DNA of 64,000 bases from Prosapia bicincta. Lineage: Eukaryota; Arthropoda; Insecta; Hemiptera; Cercopidae. Below the pieces are notes generated by a model that searched no databases, had not been told where the DNA came from, and saw nothing but the letters and a program-made list of their open reading frames with translations. Below are positions 50,959 through 60,849 of this stretch, piece after piece (position 1 is the stretch's first letter; every line of letters begins with the position of its first letter). Position numbers and translations under genes: made by a program. The stretch is taken from assembly GCA_036971475.1 (NCBI GenBank), contig JBAIZL010000001.1, positions 93,759,983-93,823,982 on the forward strand, given 5' to 3'.

Positions 50959-51097
50959 CATTATAACAGTTTTCTATTCCACAGTATAAACCACTGAATT
51001 CCTGTCCAGTTTTATTTTCATTAACTACAGAAAATAGTAAAACAAAAAAAAAGAAATAGAACAAGGAAATGAAAAATAACCTCAAACAACCGAACAT
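50959..51097 (-). CDS. DNAJC25: Second DNAJC25 first exon (exon 1b)
   Basis: ATG at 51097 opens 46 codons plus one base: MFGCLRLFFISLFYFFFVLL, then FSVVNENKTGQEFSG, then LYCGIENCYN and G of a split codon, followed by donor GTTAGT. The LYCGxENCY block, the donor sequence and the phase equal exon 1a, so it could splice to exon 2 at 26002. It has a strong signal peptide and a possible N-glycosylation site (NKT). Differences from exon 1a (R to I, D to N) show divergence, yet the frame is open. It may be an alternative first exon, a duplicated gene's start, or a recent relic. No J-domain exon copy was found between 31.8 and 50.9 kb. Confidence 0.8.
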
Positions 51098-51564
51098 GTT
51101 AAAGTAACATTAGTTCAACACTAATAAATTAATTCACTTGGAATATTTAGTTAATAAGTTTGAGAAAACTAAGTATCTGAAAAAACTATTACTTTAAAAA
51201 CTTCATTTCAAAAATATTATCTAAAATGTTTAAAATTTAATTAGCAAATCGAACTAAAAACAAATATTTGAATTTACAGTTTGAATGTAGTGAAGATGCA
51301 CTCAATGCACTGATACAAAAATACGCTACCCAGTTATCCACACACAGACTAACTTATGTAATATTTCTGTGATATTTTCTACATATATTTTCTAACGAAT
51401 TAAAAATATAATTGATACATGAAAACATTTTTTAAAATTGTAATTAATCATATACTTGATTATTATGGACTGTGGAGAATAACCAAAAATATAAATATTT
51501 AATAAAAACAAAGCCTGTACTTTACAGTACGCACTAGGCAGTAAGATTTCATTTGAAATCATAA
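51098..51564. other. Region upstream of exon 1b
   Basis: AT-rich. No promoter motif arrangement can be supported and no gene is seen. Confidence 0.4.
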
Positions 51565-51757
51565 GTTGGTTGTAGATACAAATAAAAAAGATGATTCCAT
51601 TTAGAGTTAATGTGCAGTGTAGGGTTAACTGCAACTCAGTTATAAAATTATCATAGTATAACTATGATATTTATCCTTATATTGTTGTTTGAAAAATGAT
51701 TTCTTAATATTAGAAAGAGATTTCTTAATATTATACCTAGAGATGCTCAAGATATAA
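51565..51757. repeat. Direct repeat D, copy 1
   Basis: TTGGTTGTAGATACAAATAA, GATGATTCCATTTAGAGT, GCAGTGTAGGGTTAACTGCA and CCTAGAGATGC recur in order at 52418-52625. The two copies bracket the PLE fragment at 51790-52330. Confidence 0.85.
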
Positions 51758-51789
51758 CATAATATAGGAAACAAAAATTAACACTACGG

Positions 51790-52330
51790 AGATGGAAAAC
51801 AAATACATCGCAATACCATACATAAACAGAATATCAAATAAAAAAGCACACAAATTTAAAAAGCCGGATACAATACAAAATACAACAAGGCACCAAAAAC
51901 AGAGACAAACTACAAGCACCAGAAATATACAAGTTAAACTGTACAAACTGCAGCAAATTCTACATTGGACAAACAGGTCGCAGCTTCCAACAAAGAGTCG
52001 AGGAACACACAAAATCACCCAAACAGAACACCAACTCAGCATTCAACTATCACCTAAAAGAAACAGGACACACATACATTTACCCTAACCTAGAAATCAT
52101 ATACACCAAGAAAAAAGGACACACTAGAACAATATGAAATTTACAAAAACACAAAATACAAACGTATTAAACGAACAAATCACACATACTCTTTGATACT
52201 ATCGAAAACCTGCCATCACCGCTTTACCTAACAACAATTTCAAGTGGAAAATTTAGACACTGATGAAAAAAGCCACGGAGTGATAAAAAACGTTCCGTTT
52301 CAGTAAGTTTTTACAAATTTACAGAATAAA
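51790..52330 (+). pseudogene. PLE fragment, GIY-YIG part, third family
   Basis: Plus-strand frames read KLNCTNCSKFYIGQTGRSFQ (about 51930-51990), then EEHTKSPKQNTNSAFNYHL and TYIYPNLEIIYT: the C-terminal GIY-YIG nuclease of a PLE with its CxxC. It is followed by a non-coding end holding CACTGATGA, GCCACGGAGTGAT and CGTTCCGTTTCAG, as in PLE terminal repeats. The RT is absent and frameshifts occur near 52110. The protein differs from the 47-50 kb family. Confidence 0.8.
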
Positions 52331-52417
52331 TTGAAGTTCCGATAGCATAAATTCATGTAAATGTGATTAATTAGGTTCCACTGAACTTAATGGACTACAA
52401 AATTCAAGTGAAGTGAT

Positions 52418-52625
52418 TTATTGGTTGTAGATCCAAATAAAAAGATGATTCCATTTAGAGTCAGTATGCAGTGTAGGGTTAACTGCAACTCAGTTATAGA
52501 ATTATCATATAACTATGATATTTATCCCATATTATTCTTTGAAAAAAGATTTCTTAATGTTAAGAATTGTGGATCTAAATGTTATAGGAAAACAACAATT
52601 ATACCTAGAGATGCCTTAGGTATAT
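52418..52625. repeat. Direct repeat D, copy 2
   Basis: Collinear with 51565-51757, with small differences and about 15-30 extra bases near the end. Similar length and direct orientation on both sides of a PLE piece suggest PLE-borne terminal repeats or a duplication made at insertion. Confidence 0.85.
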
Positions 52626-52649
52626 CAAAATTAGAAAAAAATTTAAAAT

Positions 52650-53180
52650 AAATCAAACATATAATGAAAACCCACTAGCACCAATACTGTACTTTCATTC
52701 ATAATCTTTCAAACACCCACACCAACATAAACTAACCTCCACAACACCATGATATAACACCTATTAAAAACACCGTTAGACAAAGAACACTACCAAGAAT
52801 GAAGTATAAAGCACAAACCCATGGATACAACACAACAATGATTGACAAAAATATACAACTGCAAAAAAAAATTAATTCAGTAACTCAAATACAAATCCGA
52901 ACATAACAAATCCATAAAATATTTAAAAGTACGTACAGATTACCCATAATACATAAACTAACTATTACATTTCATAAATACAATAACTACAGAATAGTCT
53001 ACTCTACACACATCACTCTCAACAAATAATTAAAACCCAATAACATAAAAAATGACATATACATCTCGCTGGTGTTTACAAACTAATTTGCATTGCTTGA
53101 CCCAGATTTTACATAGGCCAGACAGGTCACTTTACACACACACACACACACTACCAAGAACACATAAAAGCATTCACAAA
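52650..53180 (+). pseudogene. Decayed PLE C-terminal fragment
   Basis: Related at DNA level to the 47-50 kb family: AACACCATGATATAACACCT, ACAACAATGATTGACAAA and GTTTACAAACTAATTTGCA, then CAGATTTTACATAGGCCAGA and a (CA)n run at 53138-53151. The translation includes AGVYKLICIA and RFYIGQTGH, but with many stops. Truncated after the GIY-YIG block. Confidence 0.8.
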
Positions 53181-53207
53181 CACTTTTAAGTAGAAAAGGC
53201 GTAAGTA

Positions 53208-54520
53208 ATTAATTATTGTTCATAGGTTAACAATTTTTTCGGGTGATACATATATGTCTTTAGAAATGTTTGTTAGTGGGGGGAAATGTGTATTTAAAAA
53301 GAAACCTGTGAAGTTTCTTGATGCAATCATCTTGAATTCACTGATTAATCTAAATTAAAACTACTTAACTAAGTGAATACGTAATCAGTGAGTAGAGGGT
53401 TAACTTCGTAAAAGGAACGATCGTTTTGAAACGCTTCAGCAAGTAAGCAATTACGTATTGACTTAGTTAAGTAGTTTAAATTTAGAAGAAACCTGTGTTT
53501 AAAAAAAATTCTTCAATCTCATATGTTATCAAAATTCATATAGAATTCTCCCTGTTATATGGATTCCGCTGAACACTAAAATGGAAAATCCTGCTGCCTA
53601 TATGTTACAAACAAATTCTTTTACGTGAGAGCCAGAAAGGTAAAAATGACCAAAATTACTGAACTTCTAAATATTAAATTAAAGAAGGCACTGTATGGAC
53701 TGCCATAAAAATATCCACTAACTGTACTTACTCTTGCTAGGACAACAAACTAATTTGGGTCTTAGTTCTTCATAGTAACAAGACAATAAACCTCACTTAG
53801 AACTGTCATGTTATCTTACACTGCCAAAAAGATACAGTTGGCTTGTTGTACCCTCTACAACCAATAAACAAGAACAGTTATTAATAGCGAGTGTTGTTTT
53901 CTCCAAGGATTTAAGCCTATACAGTATATTGTAGATGCAGAATGTACTGGACTTTTGTTTATGGGGCTTTCTGAATCCAGATGGTGTTGAAAATGGCTTC
54001 AAGGAAACATGTTGTTCTCGATCCCAACAATATACTGAATCTCATAGAAGGAAACGAAAAAGATAAAGATTAAGCAAATAACAGAAAAATTTTAAATCGG
54101 TAAAATTAAAGTATATTGGATATTAAAACAAAATCAGGCACTAAACGGTAATTGTTAAATGGAAATGACCCAATGAAAAAATGGATAGGAAAAGGAAAAA
54201 AATGAGCAAAATTGTGTAGGAATGTTTTGTAATAGAAAGAAACTTGATAGGTAGTTGAACAATTAGGGGAAAAAGAATTTCAATATTTTTAATAGTTGAT
54301 TTGAATGTTATTATAAGGGACATTTTATTGTTTTTGGAGATTCAACAGGTGTTAAAGAGGAATTTTCCCCACAGTAGGCTAAAAAAATTATTTAGTTGAT
54401 GGAGGTAATCAGTCCAAGGACATTAATTGGGACAAAACAGGAATATTTTTTTGCACCTTATTATTAAACTAATTAACTAGTAGGCAAACTTATAATTAAT
54501 GTGAAATTTTTTTTAAAAAC
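53208..54520. repeat. Duplicated block, copy 2
   Basis: Direct, collinear copy of 36004-37130, interrupted by the palindromic insertion at 53311-53485. It lies upstream of exon 1b, as copy 1 lies upstream of exon 1a, in the same orientation. Confidence 0.9.
53311..53485 (-). mobile_element. Small foldback insertion with 12-bp TSD
   Basis: AAGAAACCTGTG occurs at 53299-53310 and again at 53486-53497. The 175 bp between them are absent from copy 1 of the duplicated block. The inserted DNA contains the family hairpin (ACTACTTAACTAAGTGAATAC ... GTATTGACTTAGTTAAGTAGT with CTTCGTAAAAGGAACGATC inside) and, at its left end, the inverted tail GATGCAATCATCTTGAATTC. The 12-bp duplication is the same length as that of the PLE palindrome. 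Confidence 0.9.
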
Positions 54521-55609
54521 CTCATTCATATATCTTAAAATATTGACATTTCGTATTTTTAAATTCTACTTGCCAGAAATTTTAAAGTACTAGAAAGTTT
54601 AAAAGTAAATAAACTGCAGTAAAGTGAATGGTATTATTGTATACTTATAATAACATATATGTAAGAGTATTTTAGTTAAACTTAAAAAAAATTGCAGTAG
54701 ACCTATTACTTACTTGAACATGTCTAGAGTATATAACAATAAAATGTGTTGCGCTAAGTGTACTTTATATCATCAAAGCCCCCATAACAGTATGGCTAGG
54801 AATAAAGGTGTGTACAATTGTTTTATTGTACAGTTGCGAAACATTAGGTAAAACAAAATAAACTTCAACTATTGCCACGAATTTTATTTTTATAAGATTT
54901 GTTTTTGTTTGCTTTACAAAGTAAGAAAAAAACCTCTCTAAAACAAGATCTATATGTTTAGTTTTGGGCATTTTAAAATTATTCTGATGGAACTGGTTAA
55001 TTACCATCGTCGACTGCTGGAGAGTCCATTAGTGGTTGGCCTTGGTTGCTGTGAGGTCGAAGCTCTATCTCGTAAGCTGATGGGAAATTTTGCCAGTCAC
55101 AGGGCCAATACACCTGAAACAATCTCAGGACGTGTTAGTACTTTGGTAACAGGATTAACAGTTAGGGAATACGTTCTTTGCTTTTTGTACATTTCCTTCA
55201 ACCTACATTCTTTTAAAAGAATGCTTATGAGAATAATAATGATTTTAATAATTTCTATCTAAAATGGAGGCGCAAAACTCTCAAAACTTCTTAATACTAA
55301 ATGGCAACCTTTCTTTTAAAGGCATTCCAAATTGCATTTAACCATAATGTTAGCTTTATTACACATTACACAAGTCCCACTTAAGAAAGGTTGATAATGT
55401 TTTTTTTTGTTTCTTATATTAATCTAGTTTTATTTAGGCCTACCTTTATCTAGTTTCTATCATGAGGTATTATTGAAAATGAAATAAATAACATTGTTAT
55501 GATGTTTTTAGAAAAAAAGACAAAAAATCCATTTTTAAAAGCTAGTTTGAATTTAAAATTTTTTTAATTTTGGAATAAATAAGAAAAATCACATGATAGG
55601 AATTAGATA
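54521..55609. other. Unassigned; GC-richer block at 54950-55260
   Basis: A plus-strand frame 54954-55262 reads ILMELVNYHRRLLESPLVVG, LGCCEVEALSRKLMGNFASH and TPETISGRVSTLVTGLTVRE. I do not recognise it, and base composition differs from the flanks. It could be a decayed transposon or a fragment of a gene copied from elsewhere. The rest is AT-rich and featureless. Confidence 0.3.
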
Positions 55610-55990
55610 TAACAACACAGAAATAACCAACGTTACACAACCGAACAATACAAAATATACATTTCAAACTACACCCTACACACATACTCAACACACAATT
55701 ACATCATAATTCTAACAAATCCTACTCCAACAATAAACTCTACATCCAACTCTTAATTCATACAAAATACACCCTCACCCCACCCCCACCATAATATCCC
55801 ATCCTCACTCTAACACCTTAACCTACGAAAACATTGAGATCAGTTACGATCTGAGTTGACAATGGGACACATCTCCCGAAACGGCCGTCCTCAACAAATA
55901 TATGTAAGTGTTACAATAGGCAAGTTTGTGAAATATTCACAAGGGTTTTAGTGAAAACTAGTAGCTCACGTGAAGATGGAAGCAATAAAT
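55610..55990 (+). repeat. 5'-truncated PLE 3' end
   Basis: Matches the last part of the 47-50 kb PLE: AGAAATAACCAACGTTACAC, CCTACACACATACTCAA, GAGATCAGTTACGATCTGAG, CATCTCCCGAAACGGCCGTC and the tail TAGTAGCTCACGTGAAGATG. Only the C-terminal coding tip and the terminal repeat remain. Confidence 0.88.
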
Positions 55991-56444
55991 GTAAAGATTT
56001 CTTATATTTAGACCACGACTCCTCGTCTTTGTCAGTGGGTTTGAATTTGTACACAATGTGGAAGTAGCAAGCGCTTACACCTCTCCAAGTCCTTATAGTT
56101 AAGTATGTTCCGCCTTAACACTAGTCCATAAAACGTCTGTAGTTTCTATATAGCAGTAAGGGGATTTTTATTAGAAAGGGGTTTGCCATCAGACAGTTTT
56201 CCTTTTCTTTTACTTTTTGGGTCAATACAAAAAAATCTATAAGAAAAAATATTTTTGCGATTTAGAGTGTTCTTAAAAATTACACCATTTGATTTATTAA
56301 TTTTACAACTTAACAACGTGCCAAGTGAAATGGTATTACTAATCAAACCCTCTTCTATTTGCCACTAAATATTGACTTACAATTTACTGCCTAATCAACA
56401 CTAGTTTCAAAAGGCATGTAAGGCAAAAAAAAAGCTTTAAATGA

Positions 56445-56664
56445 AATATATCGCTTGGAAAAAACCCACTACTTAATGATATTTTTCAGCAGAAGCGTTT
56501 TGCACTTGATTAGTGCATTGTTCAATGCTGTGAGTCACGGACAAGACTTCAAGTCCGTCCACTCGCGTAACTCGCAGCATAAACAATGCTCTAATCTACT
56601 ACGAGTCTGCTGAAAAACATCAGAATCAGTCAAAAACCACTGTTTTTTTCCAAGTGATATAATT
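56445..56664. mobile_element. 220-bp hairpin MITE
   Basis: The termini ATATATCGCTTGGAAAAAA and TTTTTTTCCAAGTGATATA are inverted. Inside, TTTTTCAGCAGA ... GCATTGTTCAATGCTG pairs with CAGCATAAACAATGC ... TCTGCTGAAAAA around the centre GGACAAGACTTCAAGTCCGT. Nearly the whole element can fold into one stem. No coding sequence. Confidence 0.85.
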
Positions 56665-56689
56665 TAGGAACTAAAATTAACCATCTGAA

Positions 56690-56800
56690 TTGACGGTCTG
56701 AGTTGACAAAGGAACACATCTCCCGAAACGGCCGTCCTCAACAAGCAAAGTAAGTGATACTATAGGCAAGTTTAAAACATTTAAAAGTGTAAGTAACTAA
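56690..56800 (+). repeat. Solo PLE terminal-repeat fragment
   Basis: GACGGTCTGAGTTGACAAAG, CATCTCCCGAAACGGCCGTC, CTCAACAAG and ACTATAGGCAAGTTTAAAAC match the outer end of the PLE palindrome (50815-50910). No coding part is attached. Confidence 0.85.
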
Positions 56801-57057
56801 AATTAATTACTTAATGTTAGTAACTTTTTATTAAATAATTAGAATTAATATAAATATGTGTACCGACCCCCTAAATATGACATTATCACGATATTAAGGG
56901 GCAGAATAAAGAGTGAAATTAATTAATTTAATTCATGAACTATTATTTGAAAAAACGGTATTAACATCAAGTGGTATCAACTACAAGTTAAAAAAATTGT
57001 ATTTCAACCAATATGGATGGATAAAAACTATTTAATTACCGATTGAAAATTTGAACA

Positions 57058-57058
<1 letters not shown>

Positions 57059-57113
<55 letters not shown>

Positions 57114-57290
57114 ATAAAAAAATGGATAACGTTAAATATCAAGAATATATATATTTATAGGTTAGTTCTAGTAGAGCTTAAAGCTTATTTAGGAATTTTT
57201 GGACTTGATAGGAGACTGACAGACTTACCTAAAGGCAATAGTCCAAAACTGCAATCTCTTGGAAATAAGCACATATAAAACACAAAAATT

Positions 57291-57339
<49 letters not shown>

Positions 57340-57372
57340 TGTATCTTGATATTTTACGTTATCCATTATTTT
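57059..57372. repeat. (TA)n tracts and a small inverted repeat
   Basis: (TA)n runs at 57060-57110 and 57293-57338. ATGGATAACGTTAAATATCAAG (57121 on) is inverted near 57345-57368 as CTTGATATTTTACGTTATCC. The pair encloses about 250 bp without a gene and adjoins the AT-rich PLE fragment. Confidence 0.8.
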
Positions 57373-58060
57373 TCTGTTACACTGACTTTATGAAGTTGAT
57401 ATATTACTATTGTAAATAATTTTATCCACCTCTTATTAGGTACAAAGTTATTTTCGAGTTTCTGTTTTCTTACTATATTATTATTTAATTTATCTATAGT
57501 TTTACTTTTATATCCATTTTCTAAACCAATTTGATGTATTATATTTGTCTCTTTTATTTGATCATTTAAGTTCATTGGTATTTTGTGCATTCTATATAAT
57601 AAAGTATAACGCGCTGCCATTTTTTGGTTGTATGGATGATTTGAATAATTAGTTATCATTTGATTTATCTGTGTTGGTTTTCTATATATATTATATTCAA
57701 ATGATTCATTATTTTTAGTGATTGTAATATCTAAATAATTTAGTTTATTTTTTGATTCAAATTCATGAGTAAATTTTATATTTTCGTGTATATTATTTAT
57801 ACATTTTAATATTTTGTCAATATTTAAACCATTATTATTTGATATGTATAATCCATCATCTACATATCTAAACCAGTGTTCATTTTGATCATATGTTTTA
57901 ATAATCTTATCTATTTCAATGTCTATATTTTGTAAAAATATTTCCAATAATATGCTGGACATTGGAGAGCCCATTGTTAATCCATCCTTTTGTTTATAAA
58001 TTTTATTATTATATAAAAAATAATTTTGATTTAATATGATTTTTAATGTATTTATTATTT
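57366..58060 (-). pseudogene. AT-rich PLE reverse transcriptase fragment
   Basis: On the minus strand an open frame from 57974 reads MGSPMSSILLEIFLQ, HWFRYVDDGLYISNN (YVDD catalytic box), NKLNYLDITITKN, YNIYRKPTQI and NHPYNQKMAARYTLLYRM, the classical C-terminal half of a PLE RT. Preceding RT residues are visible to about 58050. It is then cut at a point where the sequence switches to plus-strand PLE DNA. GIY-YIG is not on this strand. Second PLE family of the window, much more AT-rich than that at 47-50 kb. Confidence 0.88.
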
Positions 58061-58069
58061 CTTGTCAAA

Positions 58070-58573
58070 TAAGAAAATATTTGGACAGCTTTTATATTCA
58101 CTGGTAACGAAATAAATAAAATTACAAGATTATTTAAAGAAACAAATTTACAAATTACATATAAAACTAATAATAACATTAAAAATTTAATAAACAGTAA
58201 CAAAAATCAAAATAATATGCACGAAAGGAATTGGAGTATATAATATAAAATGTCAAATATGTAATAAATTATATGTAGGATAAACAAAAAAGAAATTAAA
58301 AGAAAGATACAAAGAACATTTAAACGCTTATATCAAACCAAACATATACAAATCAAATTTAGCTATGCATTGTATTAATAATGGTCACGAGTTTTCGGAA
58401 ATAGAAAATATGAAATTAATAAAAGAAATAAAGAATTAAAAATGAATATACTTGAAACATTGGAAATTTATAAGCATAAAGTTAAAGACAAATTAATTGA
58501 TGAACACTTTCAAGTAAGATCAAGGCACCAAACTATTTATAAGGTCGTTGATGTTATAGAAAAAATTACATAA
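58070..58573 (+). pseudogene. AT-rich PLE GIY-YIG fragment, inverted
   Basis: The plus strand reads INKITRLFKETNLQITYKTN (RT tail), then after a one-base shift GVYNIKCQICNKLYVG, a stop in place of the usual Gln, TKKKLKERYKEHLNAY, SNLAMHCINNGHEF, a second stop and NILETLEIYKHK. This is the nuclease that should follow the RT at 57.4-58.1 kb, but it lies in the opposite orientation, so an inversion junction sits near 58060-58070. The CxxC is present; the GQT motif is broken. Confidence 0.85.
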
Positions 58574-58655
58574 AGTGCAATACTTATAAACATATGGTTG
58601 TTTGTAGCACATATGATTTAATTTTGTAAAAATTTTTTATTAGATAATTATTTTC

Positions 58656-58688
58656 CTGAAGATGCTGGTACTATTTTATCGGCGAAAA
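58656..58688 (+). ncRNA. Hammerhead-like core in PLE terminal repeat
   Basis: Order: CTGAAGA, T, stem GCTGG / TCGGC (with G-U pairs) around TACTATTTTA, then GAAA and AGC. It follows the PLE coding end by about 80 bp. It fits the CUGANGA-stem II-GAAA part of a hammerhead ribozyme; the cleavage side was not established. Confidence 0.4.
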
Positions 58689-58745
58689 GCTTTGAATAAA
58701 TATATTCATTAAAAGTATTCTTGTTTTTGAAATATTTTAAATTTA

Positions 58746-58749
<4 letters not shown>

Positions 58750-58807
<58 letters not shown>

Positions 58808-59002
58808 AACTATGTCAAAATACAAATACAAGAATTATAATTGAATTTACAATTCAAAGCTTTTCGTTGGCTAACAGTACCAACATCATCAGTTAGCCAA
58901 CAAAAAGCTTTGAATTGTAAATTCAATTATAATTCTTGTATTTGTATTTTGATTTAGTTCTTTATTAATACACAAGAATACATATTGCGATATATATATA
59001 TA
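58750..59002. mobile_element. (TA)n-bracketed terminal-repeat palindrome
   Basis: (TA)n at 58750-58803, then ACAAATACAAGAATTATAAT ... TTCAAAGCTTTTCGTTGGCT inverted about CATCATCAG near 58893, and a short (TA)n at 58991-59002. Both arms carry the AAAGC...CCAAC...CATCA pattern, the same terminal unit as at 63650-63895. No coding DNA. These are two PLE ends fused head to head. Confidence 0.85.
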
Positions 59003-59219
59003 TGGTGAAATAAGACAACTTTCATAAACAAGAATATATTATATTACAATCCATATAATTTTATTACATCATTTTAATATTTATTGATGCTTTTCGCTAA
59101 TTTACATTATCAGCATGTGACTAGAGTAAGACTGTTGAATATAACTGTATTATGCTCAGTAAACCTAGTCTCAGTTATCTTATCTGTTAGACAAATATAC
59201 TTTAATATTTCCATTTGTC

Positions 59220-60845
59220 CTAGTCTTTTATTTTTAAAATATCATCAAATATGCTAAAGATTGTATAATGTTTTGATTTAATCTGGACTTGTTCCTCTAT
59301 TAGTGTGTTCTTAATTTTATTTTTATATATCTCTAAGTTTTCTATTATATTCATTTTTAAACGATTTTGTACGTGTTTAATTAATTTCATATTACTAATA
59401 TCTGGAAAATCGTGATTCCTTTCTATACAGTGTGTTGCAAGATTAGATTTAAATATGTGGTTTTTAAATGCATTTAAATGTTCCTTGTAATGGTCTTTTA
59501 TTTTCATTTTTGTTTGTCTTTTATAACATTTTTGACATTTTGAACAGTTAATACTATATACGCCATTTATATTAATTTTATTTATTTTAATGTTTGTATT
59601 TATTATATTATTGATTGTGTTACATCGAATCTATTCTACGATGTAAAAAAGAAGAAGGATGGCTAGATCCGTAATATAATGGAGGAAGTATAAGAGGCAC
59701 CACCCTGAAGTAATGCTTTGGCGGTTCCGGGGTGGAAATCTGCCTGGAGGGTGACGAGTTTAGTGGGTAAACTTTCAGGTGTAGAGCCTAGTGCAGTATC
59801 GAGAGGAGTCCCACACTCTGTGCATAAAGCATTCTCGTCGTTAAAAAAAAAAAAAAAAATTGTGTTATTAGTGTAATAAGCTATTTTGACATTAGTGTCT
59901 TAAATAATTCTATAATTGGTTTGATTTCAAAACCGGTAAATAGGAATTTGGACCAAACAATTTCTTTATTATTTGAATAATAATTTTTATTTATATTATT
60001 ATCAATTTTTTAAGGATCTTATTATTCAATTTATTAATGGTTTCTTTTTTATATCCATTTTGTATTGCTATTTGTTGAATAATGTTTAGTTCTTTCAATT
60101 TATTTATCGGGTTTAATGGAATTCGGTTCATTCTGTATAATAAATTATAGAAACATGCCATTTTTTGATTGTATGGATGGTTTGAATGATTAGGTATTAT
60201 TTTAACTGTTTGAGAGGGTTTTCTAAATATTGTGAAATTTAATTTATTATTTTCCTTATAAATGGTGATATATAAGACATTTATAGCATTAAGTTTTTCT
60301 ATGTCGTAAGTAAACTGTATTTTATTGTGTATATTATTTATTTCGGTAATTATTAGGTTTGAATTTAATGCATTATTTGTAGAAATGTACAGGACATCAT
60401 CCACATATCTATACCATTGCCCATTATTATCATATTTTTTAATAATTTTTATTATTTCTTCATCAATATATTTCGGATATGATGCTTGATAGTGGTGAAC
60501 CCATTACCATGCCAACTTCTTGTCTGTATATTTTGTTATTATAGCAAAATTAATTTTGTTTTAATATTATTTTAAGTACATTAATTATTTCATCAATTTC
60601 TTTTTTATCACATGTATACATAATTAATTTATTTTTTATTATTTTATCTGTTTCCATTAAAGGTATATTGGTATACATGTCTTTTATATCGAATGATATT
60701 AATTTGCTATTATTGTCTACTTTTATATTTTAATTTTCTCTATAAGGTGATAAGTATTTTTTATATTATGATTGTTATTTAATTTCATTTTGTCTTATAA
60801 CTGTTTTGTAAGAATTTTAGATATTTTATATGAAGGTGCACTGAG
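59220..60845 (-). pseudogene. AT-rich PLE: RT and degenerate GIY-YIG
   Basis: Right to left on the minus strand: APSYKISKILTKQL (60.82 kb), SFDIKDMYTNIPL, VMGSPLSSIISEIY, WYRYVDDVLYIST (YVDD, about 60400), NVLYITIYKENNKLNF, NHPYNQKMACFYNLLYRM, a region interrupted at 59623-59858 by a retroposon, then GVYSINCSKCQKCYKRQT (YIG changed to YKR) and DHYKEHLNAFKNH. Several stops and frameshifts. The nuclease lacks its YIG motif, so the copy is dead. It forms one PLE with the N-terminal part at 62.6-63.5 kb, separated by about 1.75 kb of other DNA. Confidence 0.87.
59623..59858 (+). mobile_element. Poly-A retroposon nested in the PLE
   Basis: 236 bp ending in a run of about 17 A and flanked by ATTGTGTTA (59614-59622 and 59859-59867). 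The body contains GGCACCACCCTGAAG, GGAGGGTGACGAGTTTAGTG and GAGTCCCACACTCTGTGC, much more GC-rich than the host. The words resemble 3' UTRs of insect I/R1-like LINEs, so it is a 5'-truncated LINE or a derived SINE. Reading across it restores the PLE sense, which shows it inserted after the PLE. Confidence 0.85.
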
Positions 60846-60849
60846 ACGG

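Noticed and set aside
52421..52651. 76-codon plus-strand frame
   Set aside because: It lies within direct repeat D and is not preserved in the other copy.
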